Origin: Tragulus kanchil
Taxonomy: Eukaryota > Chordata > Mammalia > Artiodactyla > Tragulidae
Reading direction: 5' to 3'
NCBI GenBank assembly: GCA_022376925.1
Contig: JAIOJX010000026.1
Span: 251,345,330 to 251,409,329 of the forward strand
Length of the DNA stretch: 64,000 nucleotides
The position numbers and the translations under genes were made by a program. The notes under the pieces were generated by a model. That model did not search any database. It was not told where the DNA came from and worked only from the letters and a program-made list of their open reading frames with translations. Of the stretch, positions 13,401 through 25,400 are shown one piece after another. Within the stretch, counting starts at the first letter, position 1. Every line of letters begins with the position of its first letter.

Positions 13401-16400
13401 AATGGGAGAGCAGAGGATGCCAGGCAGCTCCGTGAGAGCCAGGACCTGTGGGTGGCACCCACGTGCATTCTGGGCCCGGCCCTCCCTCAGTGCCTGCCTG
13501 CATTCCCTTTAATCTTCCACAAACATTTTCTCTCTCCAGTGATAAGCATTGTTTTACCCAGCGTCACTTGCTGTTTAGTGGATGCACAAGTCACTTGTTC
13601 TTGTTTGTCCATGAAGATCCCTTCCTTTCTAGGCAGACTGAGCCCCTCCCAGTTTCAGTATCTGTCTCTGAGTCACACAGCAGTTCTGTTCCTAAGAACC
13701 ACTCCCATTGCTCATTCTTCAAGTTCAGCACTAGCAGCAGACTCTCTCCAGGGCTAATTTTTCATGAGGAAATAGTTTTGTCAGTTCACAGAAGTTCCTG
13801 GGTACTCACCTGCTTCTGACCAAGCCAGGGGGCTGGGCTGCAGGCTACGGTCACTCACAGACGGAGTGAGGAGCCTGAGCTTCTGAGTGCAGTCTAAAAC
13901 TGTGCCTTAGCAAAACGACAGATGACATGTCATGGACCTTTTGGTCATTCATGAGTATTCAGAATCACCAGTGCTAACCTATCATCTGTTCATAAAAACC
14001 ACATTTGTCTTCCAGCTCACAGTGTCATCACTGTTTTTCCACTCTTCGTAAAAATGGTCATTCTGTGAAGAAGCCCAAGTCTTCCTTTGACGTGCTATAA
14101 ATTATCAGCCTGTATTCAGACCCTGTCTTCTCCTGCTTACCACTGTGCATAAATAGGTCTTCAGTAATAACTCGATTTAGCATCCACTCAGTTATTAGCA
14201 TAGGGGAAAAAACTAAGAAAATATTTACTTGCACTGTAATTTCTTTTGTCCGTGATGCAGTTATTCCAGTTTGTCAGTCAGTAATTGAAATGGGAAAAGC
14301 TCAAGATAATCTCTTTTTGGAGAAGAGTAAGGGAAATTTGAGGGTCTGTAAGGGGTGAGGGGGCTCCCCAGTCTTGTCCTGTTGGGGACTTTATTCTTGC
14401 ATTTACTCCTGGGACATACAATATAGCTGTAATATTCATACCAGAATTGTACTCGTATCTTTTTTAAAAGAAGCAAACATGTTGTTACTGATGTAGACCA
14501 AATGATATAAACCCTCAACTTGATGAAAATATAAAAATTTGTAACTATCCAGTTCTCATGATGAGATCTAGAAAGATTTCATGAAAAGTATTATTTGACA
14601 GCCTTACTTGGTACAGCTTAAAATTTATTCAAAGAAAAGTGTTTAAAAGCTTTAAGAGAAAGTTGTAATTGTGATGCATGGGAATTGAATGAAGAACAGT
14701 ATTCACCTGTCATAATTCCTTTATTCTCACTGTTTCTGGAAATAGTGGGACTAAAGCAATATGACTTGTATACCCAGTTTTATACCCTGATTTACATTTT
14801 TCTTTTAGCAATTTGCAGTAAGGTTGTATAAACCAATCATTTCCCCAAGTGGCCTGGCCATGATGTTAATCTGTCCCTTACAGTTAAAATGTTTGTCCTT
14901 TCCTTCTTTACCATGAATTATTTTCTTTCCGGTTATCATCTCTTTTGAGCTTTTGTTTTTAAGAGACTGCACAGTCCGTTTTTTGATAACAACAATAACA
15001 ATAACCAGGTCCCTTCCAGAAGTGGAATGAACTCTTTTGTCCTGGGCAGGGAAATACGCCATGCGCGACTTGGTCAACCGGCTCCCGGGTGGCGCTGGAC
15101 CCACTGTGCTGTCCGATGAGACCGTGGCGGCCATCTGCTGCGCCCTGCACGAAGTCACCAGCAAGAACATGGAGAACGCCAAGGCCCTGGCCGACTCGGG
15201 GGGCATCGAGAAGCTGGTGAACATCACCAAGGGCAGAGGAGACAGGCAAGTCGGGTGCAAAGGGACTCCAGCCCCAAGGCCCTCGTTCCGGGGCTCATCC
15301 TATGACAAAGGCCTTGGTCAAGGATACATCTCCTATTGAGAAGGATTTATTTCTACACTTTATACAGAAATAAGGTTTGTGCCAGCTAAGCAGTTTCCAG
15401 CAGTTAAAAGCTCTTTTGCTGGGAGAGGTATTTATGTCATGTGGCCCCTTTTCTGCTCTTTCTTGTCTTGGAGCATCCTTCAGCCCCGCTGTCATCCTGT
15501 CCCTAAGGCCACGTGTGGTCGTCTGCCTCCTGGAAGAGTTGGATGTGTCATCGGGAGGAAAACCTGACCCCTGTCTCTCTCGTGCCTTTGGCTCTGCTCC
15601 AGGCTCCCGGGCCTATTCTGCAAGAACATCCTCCTAAGTTCACAGTTCTGAGCTTCTTGCTCCTGGAAGGCAGTAACACGCAGCAGAGCGAGAACTTGCA
15701 TGTGGCCTCAAGAAGCGCCCTGGGCTAGAGTCGTATATCTCTTCTAGGTGACACCCAAGTGAGGAAGCAACCTCAGGACTGGTGTCAAAAATAAAAGGTT
15801 TCTTGTCACAGAGTCATAGCAGTGACTGTGAATTTGCCTTCGTATCAGATCAGGGACTCCGTCAGGGAAGTGGGAGGTATAACACAGTAACCTCTCCATC
15901 AGTTGGAAAATGCCCCCCAACTCTCCTCCCGTAGGCAGCAGCTTCCCTGGTTTATCACGACCCCTCTGGCGTCTGACACCCCCAGTAGCAGGTCCTCTGT
16001 GTTTTCATTCACTGCTGCATCCTTGGTGTTTAGAGTAAAGGCCTGACACTTACTAGTAAACCTTTATTAATTGGCCAAGTGTCCGTGCTACAACTTATAC
16101 TGTGTATACTTTTAAATTATTTCTGTTGATAAGATAGAAGAGTAATGTAGCAAAGCAGAGTCTTACCCCATGGAAGCCACGGCTTCCAACAGTATCTATA
16201 TTTCCTTTCAATCCTTTTTTTCTTTATGTATCTTTTTTATCTAATTAGTAGTAAGTGCACACACACACTCATTTTTATTTCAAAGAAAATGAAACATTGC
16301 ACTTAAAGCCGAGATCCTGTTCCACTAACTCCTTCTCTTTGTACCCTTTCCTCTCCCATAAGAAAAACTAAAATTACATTCTCTGCTCTTAAAATTTTGC

Positions 16401-19400
16401 GAGATAGCCTTTATTCATGAAAGGTGTAAGAACAGACTGGAGAAGTGCCAAACTAGTGCCACATCTTTGTCTGTTAAAGAAAAAAAGTCTTTTTTTTTTT
16501 TTTTTTTTCAAAATGAGAGATTCAGGAAGTCCTGGGTCAAATCAAGTTTTCATCTGAACATACATTTACTTTCCTTGCAATTCACTCACCAGGCATCTGT
16601 CTGCTGCCCACCTGCCACACACTGCAGCAGTGAGCAGGTCACAGCTGCCTGCAGGCACTCGTGCTCCATGGGCAGCGCAGACGAGGTACCTTGGAGTGAG
16701 CAGCACACTTGGTAGTGAGTGAGTGACAGTACCGGGGCACTCCAGGGTGAGGAGCGGGTGTCACAGTTTTAGACACGGTGGTCAGGAGGACCTCAAGGTG
16801 ATGGTGCCTCTTGAACACAGACCTGGATGAGGGAGGGAAGAGCATTTGGGCGCAAAGGGAACAGTAAGTGGAAGTGCTCAGAGATGCAGAGCCCTGTGTG
16901 TGTGATGAAGGGCAGGAAGCCAGCGGGGCTGGGACAGAGTGAGTCAGCGGGGAAGAGGGGACTGGACAGTAGCCAGAAGCACAGGAGCCTGTGGACCCGC
17001 AGGAGGACTCCGACCTTTACTCTGAGCGAAACAAAGCTGTTGGAGAGTGTCCAGCGGGAGACACCTGCTCTCACTTCCCTTAAAGGAATCAGAGTGGCTC
17101 CACAAACTTCTCCCCCGACTCCTGGCAAGGCTAACATTGGCAGGACTGGACATGGAGAAGTGCTTGATCCTGACACATTGGAAGGTTGAGTCAGTGAAGG
17201 GAATTTACTGAAGGATTTGATGAGCCGCTGGAAAGGAGAGAGATGTCAAGGCTGCCTCTGAGGTCTTTGCAAAAGGAGACTGTGGGACAGAGTTGCCACT
17301 CACTGACCTGGGGCAGCCTGCAGCAGTAGCGGGTTTTCAGGGAAAACCAGAGCTCCGGATGTGATGGCTTGAGATGGCTGATAGATGCCCGCTTGAGGGG
17401 GTGGTCAGGAGTGGAATATACTCAGTTGGAGGTCCAGGCCGAGTATCAGTTTGAGAGTCACGGAATGTGAATGGCATTTAGAGAAGTGAAATGGGATGAG
17501 ACCACAAAAGATGCAGAAAGAGAAGGAAAGAGGCTTGGGGGGCTGTGGTGCCCCTCATGGTTGAAGGTCAAGGAGATAGAAGGCACCAGCAGTGAGCCTG
17601 ATAAAGGGCAGCCATACCATTCCAAAGAGAACCAGACGCACCAGCCGCCTCACAGGCCACGTGCAGGAAGTGTTTCAAAGGTGAGCGCACATCACCTGTT
17701 GCCCAGTAGGTAAGACTAGGATTGACATGTGCCCAATGGAACAATATCGAGGTCATACTTTTAAAAGAAGATGGGGGGCTTCCCTTGTGGCTCAGTGGAT
17801 AAGAACCCGTCTGCCAATGCAGGAGACGCAGGTTCAATCCCTGAATCAGGAAGATCCCATATACTGCAGAACAGCTAAACCCACACATCAACAAAGACCC
17901 AGCACAGCCAAAAATAAATAAATAAAGGTTAAAAAAAAAACCTTTAAAAAAAAAAAAAAAAAAAAGAAGATGGGATGAGAGGAAGGAATCAGAGCTGGGA
18001 ATACATAACTGTTTCCTCAAGAGTCAGGTTCTGCTCAGACAGTTTGTCTCTAAAAAATACATAGCCTAGGTGTTGGTGTTGAGGTGTGCACGTGGCCTGC
18101 CCCTGCCTTGTCAGGGATGCAGGGTAGCCCTTGGACCCTTTAGAGCCAGGCTTGAGCTCTGCCTTTCTCGGTTTGATCCCAACTGCCCAGCATTTAAAGA
18201 TGGAAAACCGGTAGTAGCAGCAGCAATGCCAGACCCTGACTGAGAGTAGGTGAGTGTGAAGTGTGAAAACCCTGCAGGACCATCACGGGTGTCTGAAATT
18301 TTCTCTGCGTTCTCTTCCTTTTTTTTTTTTTTAAATATTTTATTTATATTTACTTGGCTGCATTGGGTCTCAGTTGTGTGGGTCTCAGTTGTAGCATGTG
18401 AGCTGTAGTTCCCTGACCAAGGATCGAACCAGGGCCCCCTGCACTGGGAGCACAGAGTCCCAGCCACTAGACCATCAGGGAATTCCACATCTGCGTTCTC
18501 TTCTTTAGGGTATCTCCTGGCTCTGTAGTCCGTCTTGGAAAATTTAAATTTAAAAAGGCTTGGAATGAGTGGGTCTGACCTGGTTTTTCCCTTGACTCAG
18601 CAGGATCCCTGAGGAGAGAGTCTGGGTGGGGGAGGATACAGAAATGCCCCACTTCCGGGAACTGAGGCTGTGAGGCCCCTGCACTTGCTGCACCCCACCC
18701 CTCGCTTAAGCCTCGGAATTGTCACAGCCCAGATTCTCTTGTGAGGGATGGAGAAGGTGCCTCCAGCCTGCTCACCCACCATGTCCTTAGAGTTTAGTTG
18801 GGAAGATAAGGAATGAAAGGGGAAGTCTTCAATGTCAAAATGAAGTCTGGGAACAGAGGTGCTTAGTTATCCTCAGAGCTCTGGCCCCCCTCACGTGGTG
18901 ATCTGCAGGCCTCTGCTGAGGCAGGGAGCTGCTTTTCCACTTCCCTTCATGGCCACTGACTTAGAGGACTGGCTCCTGAGGTGAACTCCAGGACTCGTGC
19001 TTAGTGGCGCCCAAATAGACCATTGATATTCAGCACAGTGTCTTCAGAGAGAGCAAACAATAACTGACCTTCTTTTCCAAAGCAAACACTAGAGCTCACA
19101 AACACAGACATTTACAAAGAGGTATAAAATGATTGGAAAGCAGTGTTTTATATGAAGGACTAATACTGGTTCTTGGGGAGACTTCAGTCAACCTGGGAGG
19201 GTCCTCAGACACTTGGGGGGTGTGGTCATGGTCACGAGTCACGGCCTCGTCCCACCCGCAGCTTCTGATCACAGAGCCGAGTGCCTGGGAGCCTCTCTGG
19301 TTCCTGCCACCTCTGGCCAGCCCTGAACTTGATGGACTCCCAGGTGCCCCTCACGGACCTTGGTGGTGGTTGCTAGCGGCAGCCTCCTCGCCCCCCGTCC

Positions 19401-22400
19401 TTGGAGCCGTGGCCTCTCGGCTGTTGCTTGGCGGCCAGAGTCTCCCCAGGGGCGCCCAAGGCGGTGCAGCCCACGTTCACTCACGTGCCTGCTCTTTCGC
19501 TAGATCATCGCTGAAAGTGGTGAAGGCAGCGGCCCAGGTCTTGAATACATTATGGCAATATCGGGACCTCCGGAGCATTTATAAAAAGGTAACTTACGAG
19601 AATAGCCCTGGAATAATTAGCATTCCTCAGAGCACACGGTCACAATCATTTATTATAATGAAATGTCATCATTCATTTTGAGAGGTTTCTTTTTCTCTTT
19701 TAACTCCCCAGGATGGGTGGAATCAGAACCATTTTATCACACCTGTATCGACGTTAGAGCGCGACCGATTCAAATCGCATCCCTCCTTGTCTACCACCAA
19801 CCAACAAATGTCCCCCGTCATCCAGTCAGGTCAGTGGGTAAGCTCCCCTCCTCGGGGAGAGCATGCGTGTGACAGAACATTGCTCCCCATCGGGAGAAGA
19901 TTGAGCATGTATGCTGATAAAGCCTGTCCCCTCCAGGCACTGAGGAAAGGAGAGTGTCCTCCTCAAACTGGAGGCCTGCCTTGGGAATTATGTACTACTG
20001 CGAACAGCAAAGCTACCCTCTTCCTTCCATTTTAAAGCCTGATGCAAGTTTACACTGACGAGGGGCCATGAAAGTGGCCCAGCATCCTCCATAGCCTCTG
20101 TTATCCCAAGACTCTGCTTCCCTAGGTTTGCCAAGGGGCCTGGGAACCTGCTCTCCCTCGGCTGTCCTGGCGAGGCAGACACAGGCGAGGGGAGGGATGC
20201 GCTCTAGGGACTGCGAGGCTGTGCCTGCAAATGGCTGCCCTTGTCTGCCTGCTGGCCCTACGTCTGAGACCTCTTTTAAAGTGATTTTTTCTAGTTTTCT
20301 TGGTGAAAACTCTTAGAAACAGAGCTCTTGGGACACTGGGAGAGCCGTGATCTTCCCTTGCCCCTTCCTCCTCACCCGTTAAGCCTCCATCCGCAGGCTG
20401 CAGCCCAGAGCCCAGCATCCACTGCTAATGGGAAGGCCCTGCAGGTGGTTTCACAGGGATTCCCTCTGATTTGTGAGTTGGGACTCTTGACTGCCTACTT
20501 ATTGGTGGTGTTTCATTTGGTGGAAAGAATGTTTTAAGACTTAGACTAATTTTTGGTTTTTGCATTTAAGCACGGAATATTCCCACCGAGTTGATTCAGT
20601 CCTGTAAATGTAATTCTTAACTAAGTAAAACAGGACAAGTAACAAATATCTTGTATCTGCCTTTTTAAATTTCCCCTCTGACATGTAAATATTATCTGTT
20701 GTATTCACCTGTGCACCTGCTGGCGGTCATTCCTCTTGTGGACAGATGTGGCCAGAAAGGGCGAATATGTGACTGGCGGTGCTCGTCAGCGACTTAGATG
20801 TCTTCACTTATACCAGGAATCTATAAAAATCTACCACTGCAGTATACCACTAAGATATTTATATCTTAGTTTTTAAGTTACAAGTTGTTTTGCTTCAGAA
20901 ATACCTCTGCTTGGGTTTTGACACATCCTTGCTGGGCTCCCAGCTATAGCCTGAGGCCATCCCGCTTTATAAAAATGCTCAGGATTCTTTAGGGAGCTCA
21001 GAAAGAGGGCTGCCAGGGGAAGCGGGAGAACTGGCTGCTTAACAAAAGGTATTATGTACAGGCACAAGTAATTTCAGCCAGATTAGGACGTAGTCGCTGA
21101 GTAATGAACTTGTTTAGATACACACGCAGCACAGTGCTGACAAGCCCCATCCAAGTTCTAGGCCCCTCTCTCTGGGTTCCGATTGACAGGAGAATACAAT
21201 TCAGACTTGTTCCTCAAGTTACTCCGAGGGCCCGTCATCCATGCCTCAGGGCTGGTATGGTGTGTGCTTACGGGTGCATTTCCTGTCTTGCTGAGGTATT
21301 GAGCATGGTAGGAAGGTAGGGACATCCTGTGTCTTGCTGCCTTCTAGAAAGCAGGCAGTGTGATAAGCATGTAGACACTGCTCATGCTGAAAGTGATTTT
21401 TCTAGTTTTCTTGGTGAAAACTCTTAGAAACAGAGCTCTTGGGACACTGGGAGAGCCGTGATCTTCCCTTGCCCTTCCTCCTCACCCGTTAAGCCTCCAT
21501 CCGCAGGCTGCAGCCCAGAGCCCAGCATCCACTGCTAATGGGAAGGCCCTGCAGGTGGTTTCACAGGGATTCCCTCTGATTTGTGAGTTGGGACTCTTGA
21601 CTGCCTACTTATTGGTGGTGTTTCATTTGGTGGAAAGAATGTTTTAAGACTTAGACTAATTTTTGGTTTTTGCATTTAAGCACGGAATATTCCCACCGAG
21701 TTGATTCAGTCCTGTAAATGTAATTCTTAACTAAGTAAAACAGGACAAGTAACAAATATCTTGTATCTGCCTTTTTAAATTTCCCCTCTGACATGTAAAT
21801 ATTATCTGTTGTATTCACCTGTGCACCTGCTGGCGGTCATTCCTCTTGTGGACAGATGTGGCCAGAAAGACGAATATGTGACTGGCGGTGCTCGTCGCGT
21901 ACTTAGATGTCTTCACTTATACCAGGAATCTATAAAAATCTACCACTGCAGTATACCACTAAGATATTTATATCTTAGTTTTTAAGTTACAAGTTGTTTT
22001 GCTTCAGAAATACCTCTGCTTGGGTTTTGACACATCCTTGCTGGGCTCCCAGCTATAGCCTGAGGCCATCCCGCTTTATAAAAATGCTCAGGATTCTTTA
22101 GGGAGCTCAGAAAGAGGGCTGCCAGGAAGCGGAGAACTGGCTGCTTAACAAAAGGTATTATGTACAGGCACAAGTAATTTCAGCCAGATTAGGACGTAGT
22201 CGCTGAGTAATGAACTTGTTTAGATACACACGCAGCACAGTGCTGACAAGCCCCATCCAAGTTCTAGGCCCCTCTCTCTGGGTTCCGATTGACAGGAGAA
22301 TACAATTCAGACTTGTTCCTCAAGTTACTCCGAGGGCCCGTCATCCATGCCTCAGGGCTGGTATGGTGTGTGCTTACGGGTGCATTTCCTGTCTTGCTGA

Positions 22401-25400
22401 GGTATTGAGCATGGTAGGAAGGTAGGGACATCCTGTGTCTTGCTGCCTTCTAGAAAGCAGGCAGTGTGATAAGCATGTAGACACTGCTCATGCTCAAAAT
22501 AGTCTCTAGGGAAAAATCCTTTGCTGTCAGTCTTCCTCTGAAGGCATCAGTGCATGTAAACCCACCAGTGGCAGGTCTGGGGGCTCCTGCTCTCAAGTGA
22601 ATCCAGTGAGTAAGTGACCACTCTCAATTACAAATACTTCAATGCAAAGCAAGGTGATTATTTAATGAGAAGAGGAAGATGTGCAGTGTTTTTCTTCTGT
22701 GAGGAAATACCCCACCCGAGACCCACGGGAAGATCAGTTACTATGAAACGTTTCACTCCAGCTCGGATAAAAGACTGGACCTTTGCGAGACTGGGCTTCT
22801 CAGCACCCTGAGCTTCTTGATGAGCAGGGATCACTGAGTTTATAAATCTCCCTGACAGCTGATCACCATAAAAGGAATTATAAATGTTATGGGCTGGGCA
22901 TACTTATTCAAGTACATTTAGAGATGCAGAATATTTTTGAAATCATCAGAAATCAAAACATGCCATAAAACATCAATTTACTGAAGAGCTTTATGTATAC
23001 ATTAAGGATAATAGATGGGTGTATTACAGGCAACTGAACTGAGATCATGAAACAGCAAATGTAACTCTCATGTGACTGGGAAGTTGCCGTCACTCAGTCT
23101 CAGAGGCCCAGGCAGGTCACGGAGACCCGCCGTCTCAGTGGGGAAACTGTGATCCCTGTACCGCGCCGGGCTCGCCAGGCAGCTCGGGGGTGGACCACGC
23201 TGATCATCGCAGTGGCTGCCTGCAGGTCACTGTAAGGGAGCTCAGAAAGAGGGCTGCCAGGAAGCGGAGAACTGGCTGCTTAACAAAAGGTATTATGTAC
23301 AGGCACAAGTAATTTCAGCCAGATTAGGGCGTAGTCGCTGAGTAATGAACTTGTTTAGATACACACGCAGCACAGTGCTGACAAGCCCCATCCAAGTTCT
23401 AGGCCCCTCTCTCTGGGTTCCGATTGACAGGAGAATACAATTCAGACTTGTTCCTCAAGTTACTCCGAGGGCCCGTCATCCATGCCTCAGGGCTGGTATG
23501 GTGTGTGCTTACGGGTGCATTTCCTGTCTTGCTGAGGTATTGAGCATGGTAGGAAGGTAGGGACATCCTGTGTCTTGCTGCCTTCTAGAAAGCAGGCAGT
23601 GTGATAAGCATGTAGACACTGCTCATGCTCAAAATAGTCTCTAGGGAAAAATCCTTTGCTGTCAGTCTTCCTCTGAAGGCATCAGTGCATGTAAACCCAC
23701 CAGTGGCAGGTCTGGGGGCTCCTGCTCTCAAGTGAATCCAGTGAGTAAGTGACCACTCTCAATTACAAATACTTCAATGCAAAGCAAGGTGATTATTTAA
23801 TGAGAAGAGGAAGATGTGCAGTGTTTTTCTTCTGTGAGGAAATACCCCACCCGAGACCCACGGGAAGATCAGTTACTATGAAACGTTTCACTCCAGCTCG
23901 GATAAAAGACTGGACCTTTGCGAGACTGGGCTTCTCAGCACCCTGAGCTTCTTGATGAGCAGGGATCACTGAGTTTATAAATCTCCCTGACAGCTGATCA
24001 CCATAAAAGGAATTATAAATGTTATGGGCTGGGCATACTTATTCAAGTACATTTAGAGATGCAGAATATTTTTGAAATCATCAGAAATCAAAACATGCCA
24101 TAAAACATCAATTTACTGAAGAGCTTTATGTATACATTAAGGATAATAGATGGGTGTATTACAGGCAACTGAACTGAGATCATGAAACAGCAAATGTAAC
24201 TCTCATGTGACTGGGAAGTTGCCGTCACTCAGTCTCAGAGGCCCAGGCAGGTCACGGAGACCCGCCGTCTCAGTGGGGAAACTGTGATCCCTGTACCGCG
24301 CCGGGCTCGCCAGGCAGCTCGGGGGTGGACCACGCTGATCATCGCAGTGGCTGCCTGCAGGTCACTGTCCAGGGACACAGGGTTGGCTGCCCTCCAGCTC
24401 ACAGTACCTCAAAGAGCTGACTGTACTACCAGCCGCATGCACGTCTAATCACTGACCTTTGTTTTTCCAGAGAGGACTTTCTGGAGACACTGACAGTCTG
24501 ATTTCTCTTTCTTCTCTCTCTCTCCCTCCACCTCTCGCCTCTCCCTTCAGTCGGCAGCACCTCTTCCTCACCAGCACTGTTAGGAATCAGAGACCCTCGC
24601 TCTGAATACGATAGGACCCAGCCACCTATGCAGTATTACGGTAGCCAAGGGGATGCCACTCATAGAGGCCTGCACCCTGGTAAGACAGCAGTCGGGTGTG
24701 TGATAGAGTATCTTGAACAGCCGCGTGTCCCCAGGCACTTGGCCGGCAGCCTGGGAGGTAACCTCTGCCTGCCTTGAGATGGTCCCCCAGCAGCAGACCA
24801 TGGTCCAGTCTCTCCACCTCCTTCCTGCTTCAGGGCCCGTTGCCTTTCCCACTTGTTTTAAGTGAAGCAAGACTAGGCAGTGATCTGGTGACCGCAAATA
24901 CAGAGCACCGTGTCCAAAGGAGAAAGCGTTTCCGGTTTCCCCTCAGCTCAGGCCCTTGGTCCTGCCCCTCGTCCATGCCCCGTGTGTTCCACTAATCTGA
25001 GCTCTGTGACACTTGGCAGGGCCAATCTCCTGGACCGACTCATACATTCAAACCTGTGGATGCGGGTCAATTCCATTTGCATTTTCATGGAAAAGACTTT
25101 GAATGAATAACAGAACATATAATGTGATTCTCCTCAGAGTGATTTATTTTTTAAGAATCACAGAAATGATGTTGCACAGTATTAATATTTTTATGTCCTA
25201 TTCAGAAAGCCATGCAAATAATTTATTTAAAGAATGACAACCTGAAGTGTTACCAAGGTATCAACTATGATAGAGGTTGTATACAGGGGGCAACTGAACT
25301 GAGATCATGAAACAGCAAATGTAACTCTCATGTGACTGGGAAGTTGCCGTCACTCAGTCTCAGAGGCCCAGGCAGGTCACGGAGACCCGCCGTCTCAGTG

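Noticed and set aside
19133..19681. A 182-codon open frame on the plus strand
   Set aside because: It is GC-rich intron plus exon 7 and its donor. Only 19504-19588 matches PKP4.
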